The position numbers and the translations under genes were made by a program. Below the pieces are notes generated by a model that ran no database searches, was not told where the DNA came from, and saw only the letters and a list, made by a program, of their open reading frames with translations. 64,000 nt of DNA from Myxococcus eversor (lineage in GTDB: Bacteria > Myxococcota > Myxococcia > Myxococcales > Myxococcaceae): contig NZ_JAAIXY010000019.1 in NCBI RefSeq assembly GCF_010894455.1, positions 62,001 through 126,000 of the forward strand. Reading direction: 5' to 3'. Below are positions 62,066 to 64,000 of the stretch, in pieces; the stretch's first letter is position 1, and every line of letters begins with the position of its first letter.

Positions 62066-62446
62066 ATGCAAGAGCCCCGGACCCCGCGGCCCCTCCACCG
62101 AGGCGACCTCTACTGGATGGAGTCCGATGAAGCGCGAGGGTCGATTCCCCCCATCGTGCATCCCCACCTGGTGGTTCAGGAGGATGTCCTCAACCACTCT
62201 CGCATCCACACCGTGGTGGTCTGCGCGCTGACGTCCAACCTGAAGCGCGCGAACGAGCCGGGCAACGTGCTCCTCGACGAGGGCGAAGGCGACCTGCCCC
62301 GGCACAGCGTCATCGTCGTCTCCCAGGTGTCCTCCGTGGAGAAGACCCGGCTGGGAGAGTTCATCGGCACGCTCTCCGCGCAACGGGTGGAGCAGGTCCT
62401 CGCGGGCCTGCGCTTTCAACAGGCCGCGTTCTTCAACGGCCGCTGA
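62066..62446 (+). CDS. MazF/PemK-type toxin-like protein, no antitoxin visible
   Basis: A 126-residue protein of the PemK/MazF fold: RGDLYWM at the start, HPHLVVQEDVLNHSRIHTVV (dimer strand), ALTSNLKRANEPGNVLL, and HSVIVVSQVSSVEKTRLGEF (the conserved Ser/Thr-Val-x-Lys segment). MazF proteins cut mRNA at short sites. No MazE-like antitoxin frame precedes it, and the nearest upstream gene is the 486-residue SUKH-like protein. It may be a domesticated orphan. Convergent overlap of 14 bases with the next gene. Confidence 0.85.
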   Translation: MQEPRTPRPLHRGDLYWMESDEARGSIPPIVHPHLVVQEDVLNHSRIHTVVVCALTSNLKRANEPGNVLLDEGEGDLPRHSVIVVSQVSSVEKTRLGEFIGTLSAQRVEQVLAGLRFQQAAFFNGR

Positions 62447-63212
62447 CCCGCTGCAGCCAGCGGCTCACTTCATCCAGGTACTCGCGCGGGAGCGCATGGC
62501 CACTGTCGAAGGTCTTGTGCGTCTTGCGGCGAGACGGGGCCGCGTCGAACAGCGCCTTGCTGTCCGCGACGGGAGCGAAGTCATCCTGGTTCGCCGTCAG
62601 CAGCAGCCAGTCCTGTTGAATCCGCGCCATGTGCCGCACGGGGGCCACCTCCTCCATCGTCGGGTCGATGTGGGGCGGCACCATCGTGACGAGATGGGTG
62701 ACACGAGGCTCACGCGCCGCGAGCAGCAGCGCCACCTGGGCGCCCATGCTGTACCCGCCGACGAGCACCCGAGGCGGCTTGCCCTTCACCAACACGGCGG
62801 TGAGCAGCGCGTGGGCGTCCTTGACGGTGTCGGCGATCATCGCCACATACGGCCCGGGCTCGCCCCGGTGAGCCTGCTTGGCGAGCGCACCGGGCTTCGC
62901 GTCGGGGGTCGCCCGCTCCCCATGTCGTCGCGCATCCAGGAGATAGACCCGATACCCGGCCCGCAGCAGCGTGTCCTTCAGCACTCCGCCATGCGTAGGG
63001 GCCGCGTCCGACAGCCAGTCCTCCTTCTTGCGGGTGAGGCCGTGCAGGAGGACGGCCACCGGCGGGTTCGCCGCGCCGCCCTCGGGCTCCAGCACCACGG
63101 TGGGGATGCGTTCTCCATCCGCGCCGCGGACCTCCAGCGGCGCCACCGGGTCGGCGGCGTGGGCCAGGGAGGCGGACAGCAGCAGCAGGCACAGCGAGAG
63201 CAGGCGAGTCAT
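62433..63212 (-). CDS. Secreted alpha/beta hydrolase (dienelactone hydrolase-like)
   Basis: A 259-residue protein with a signal peptide (LLSLCLLLLSASLAHAA) from the ATG at 63212. Motifs: VAVLLHGLTRKKEDW (oxyanion), VGGYSMGAQVALLLAA (Ser nucleophile), ANQDDFAPV (Asp) and FDSGHALPREY (His). The catalytic serine and periplasmic location suggest an esterase or peptidase of the prolyl-oligopeptidase-like branch. Substrate unknown. Confidence 0.87.
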   Translation of the reverse strand: MTRLLSLCLLLLSASLAHAADPVAPLEVRGADGERIPTVVLEPEGGAANPPVAVLLHGLTRKKEDWLSDAAPTHGGVLKDTLLRAGYRVYLLDARRHGERATPDAKPGALAKQAHRGEPGPYVAMIADTVKDAHALLTAVLVKGKPPRVLVGGYSMGAQVALLLAAREPRVTHLVTMVPPHIDPTMEEVAPVRHMARIQQDWLLLTANQDDFAPVADSKALFDAAPSRRKTHKTFDSGHALPREYLDEVSRWLQRVSGR

Positions 63213-63260
63213 GTCGGGATTCCTCGGAGTGAGAGGTCCCGCCACCTTGCGATTTCCGAC

Positions 63261-63299
63261 GTCAGCCCCGCGTCAACGCGCGGTTGACCTCCGGTTGAC
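63261..63299 (+). promoter_or_regulatory. Four GTTGAC-type boxes phased by 11 bp
   Basis: GTCAGC 63261-63266, GTCAAC 63272-63277, GTTGAC 63283-63288 and GTTGAC 63294-63299 start exactly 11 bases apart; the first two point opposite to the last two. The set lies 62 bases before the response-regulator ATG at 63361 and would present all boxes on one face of the helix. Confidence 0.6.
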
Positions 63300-63360
63300 G
63301 CGGCGACTGATAACCTGCGGCCCTCTCCTTCCAAGGCCCCCTGCCCGCCCGGGCATCCCC

Positions 63361-64000
63361 ATGCGAGTGCTCATCGTCGAAGACAACCGCGACCTCCAGG
63401 CGAACATCGCCCGGTTCCTGGGCGCGGACTTCCAGTTGGACTTCGCCACCACCGGGCCGCAGGGACTCACGCTCGCGCTGGGCCATGAGTACGACGTCAT
63501 CGTCCTCGACCTGATGTTGCCGGGCCTGGACGGAATCGAACTGTGTCAGCGCTACCGGGAGCTCGCGCCCCGGCTGGTGCCCATCCTGATGCTGACCGCG
63601 AGGGACACGCTCGATGACAAGGAGGCGGGCTTTCGCGCGGGCGCGGATGACTACCTCGTGAAGCCGTTCTCCCTTCGGGAGCTGCGCCTGCGCCTGGAAG
63701 TCCTGGCGCGGCGCCCCGTTCCTTCGAGCGGACGACGGTTGATTGTGGGGCAGCTCACCCTGGAGCCGGACACCGGCTTCACCCGGCTGGGCGAGCGCAC
63801 CGTGCGCCTCAACAGGACGGAGGCCATCATCCTGAAGCTGCTCATGGAGGCCGCGCCCAAGCCCGTCTCCACGGAGAAGCTGGCCCACCAGCTCTGGGGA
63901 GACGAAGCACCGGAGTCGAGCGCGCTGCGCACCCATGTCTATGCCCTGCGAGGCGCGCTCGCGGAGCTGGGAATGAGTCCCTCCATCACCACGCGGCGCA
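63361..64000 (+). CDS. OmpR/PhoB-type response regulator (cut by window end)
   Basis: The first 213 codons are present. Receiver domain: MRVLIVEDNRD (acidic pair), VIVLDLMLPGLDG (phospho-Asp), LMLTARD, ADDYLVKPFS (Lys). Winged-helix DNA-binding domain begins near 130: TLEPDTGFTRLGERTVRLNR, KPVSTEKLAHQLWGDE, SSALRTHVYALRGAL. Only the final strand is missing. A sensor kinase gene probably follows beyond the window. The phased boxes upstream suggest autoregulation. Confidence 0.93.
   Translation, partial: MRVLIVEDNRDLQANIARFLGADFQLDFATTGPQGLTLALGHEYDVIVLDLMLPGLDGIELCQRYRELAPRLVPILMLTARDTLDDKEAGFRAGADDYLVKPFSLRELRLRLEVLARRPVPSSGRRLIVGQLTLEPDTGFTRLGERTVRLNRTEAIILKLLMEAAPKPVSTEKLAHQLWGDEAPESSALRTHVYALRGALAELGMSPSITTRR

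Overview
The window is high-GC, gene-dense bacterial DNA. It carries many small secreted lipoproteins, PAS-rich histidine kinases, beta-helix and tectonin surface proteins, and several stand-alone AraC, TetR, ArsR and HxlR regulators. This suits a predatory myxobacterium (Myxococcus, Corallococcus or a relative); that assignment rests on gene style, not on a marker gene. I saw no rRNA or tRNA genes, CRISPR array, insertion sequence, or phage structural or contractile-injection genes.

Layout. 1-7.6 kb: start of a LytS-type sensor kinase, a 2OG-Fe(II) oxygenase, small and beta-helix lipoproteins, a lower-GC DNase I-fold protein with a nuclear-localisation-like tail, a membrane-embedded spermidine-synthase-like protein and a decapitated M1 peptidase. 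8-24.6 kb: a secreted polysaccharide-lyase-like lipoprotein, a Na+/H+ antiporter, a quinone-stress module (HxlR regulator with divergent quinone oxidoreductases), an IorAB-type molybdenum hydroxylase, an aldo/keto reductase remnant, a large arylsulfatase, a CE2-like esterase, and a TetR regulator whose likely operator recurs before an outer-membrane protein. 24.6-36.7 kb: cspA, an M28 peptidase, a front-end-type desaturase coupled to an unknown gene, an ArsR/SRPBCC/dienelactone-hydrolase cluster beside a GlxA-type regulator, a PaaI thioesterase, a hemolysin-III protein and a beta-helix protein. 36.8-53.4 kb: the most unusual stretch, with an injection-system-type cargo protein, a methyltransferase, a DUF2442-FHA fusion, a 1246-residue protein joining a beta-helix, a CdtB-like nuclease and ricin-type lectin repeats, two PAS histidine kinases, an M48 membrane protease and an M91-type (NleD/HopH-like) metallopeptidase. 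53.5-64 kb: internally duplicated exported proteins, a GlxA regulator opposite an isochorismatase-family hydrolase, a tectonin protein, a solitary MazF/PemK toxin and the start of an OmpR-type regulator behind four boxes phased at 11 bp.

How it fits together. Four genes (2971-4275, 36810-38351, 40393-44133, 52332-53366) look like weapons against other cells, and at least two of them against eukaryotes: two DNase I-fold nucleases, one carrying a bipartite nuclear-import-like signal and one matching cytolethal distending toxin subunit B fused to a lectin, plus an M91 peptidase of the family used as injected effectors. The CdtB-beta-helix-lectin fusion is the best candidate for an undescribed system: a single-chain genotoxin in a likely predator of fungi or protists. 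The remaining genes are mostly independent accessory metabolism, stress and surface functions, arranged as short operons or divergent regulator-target pairs.
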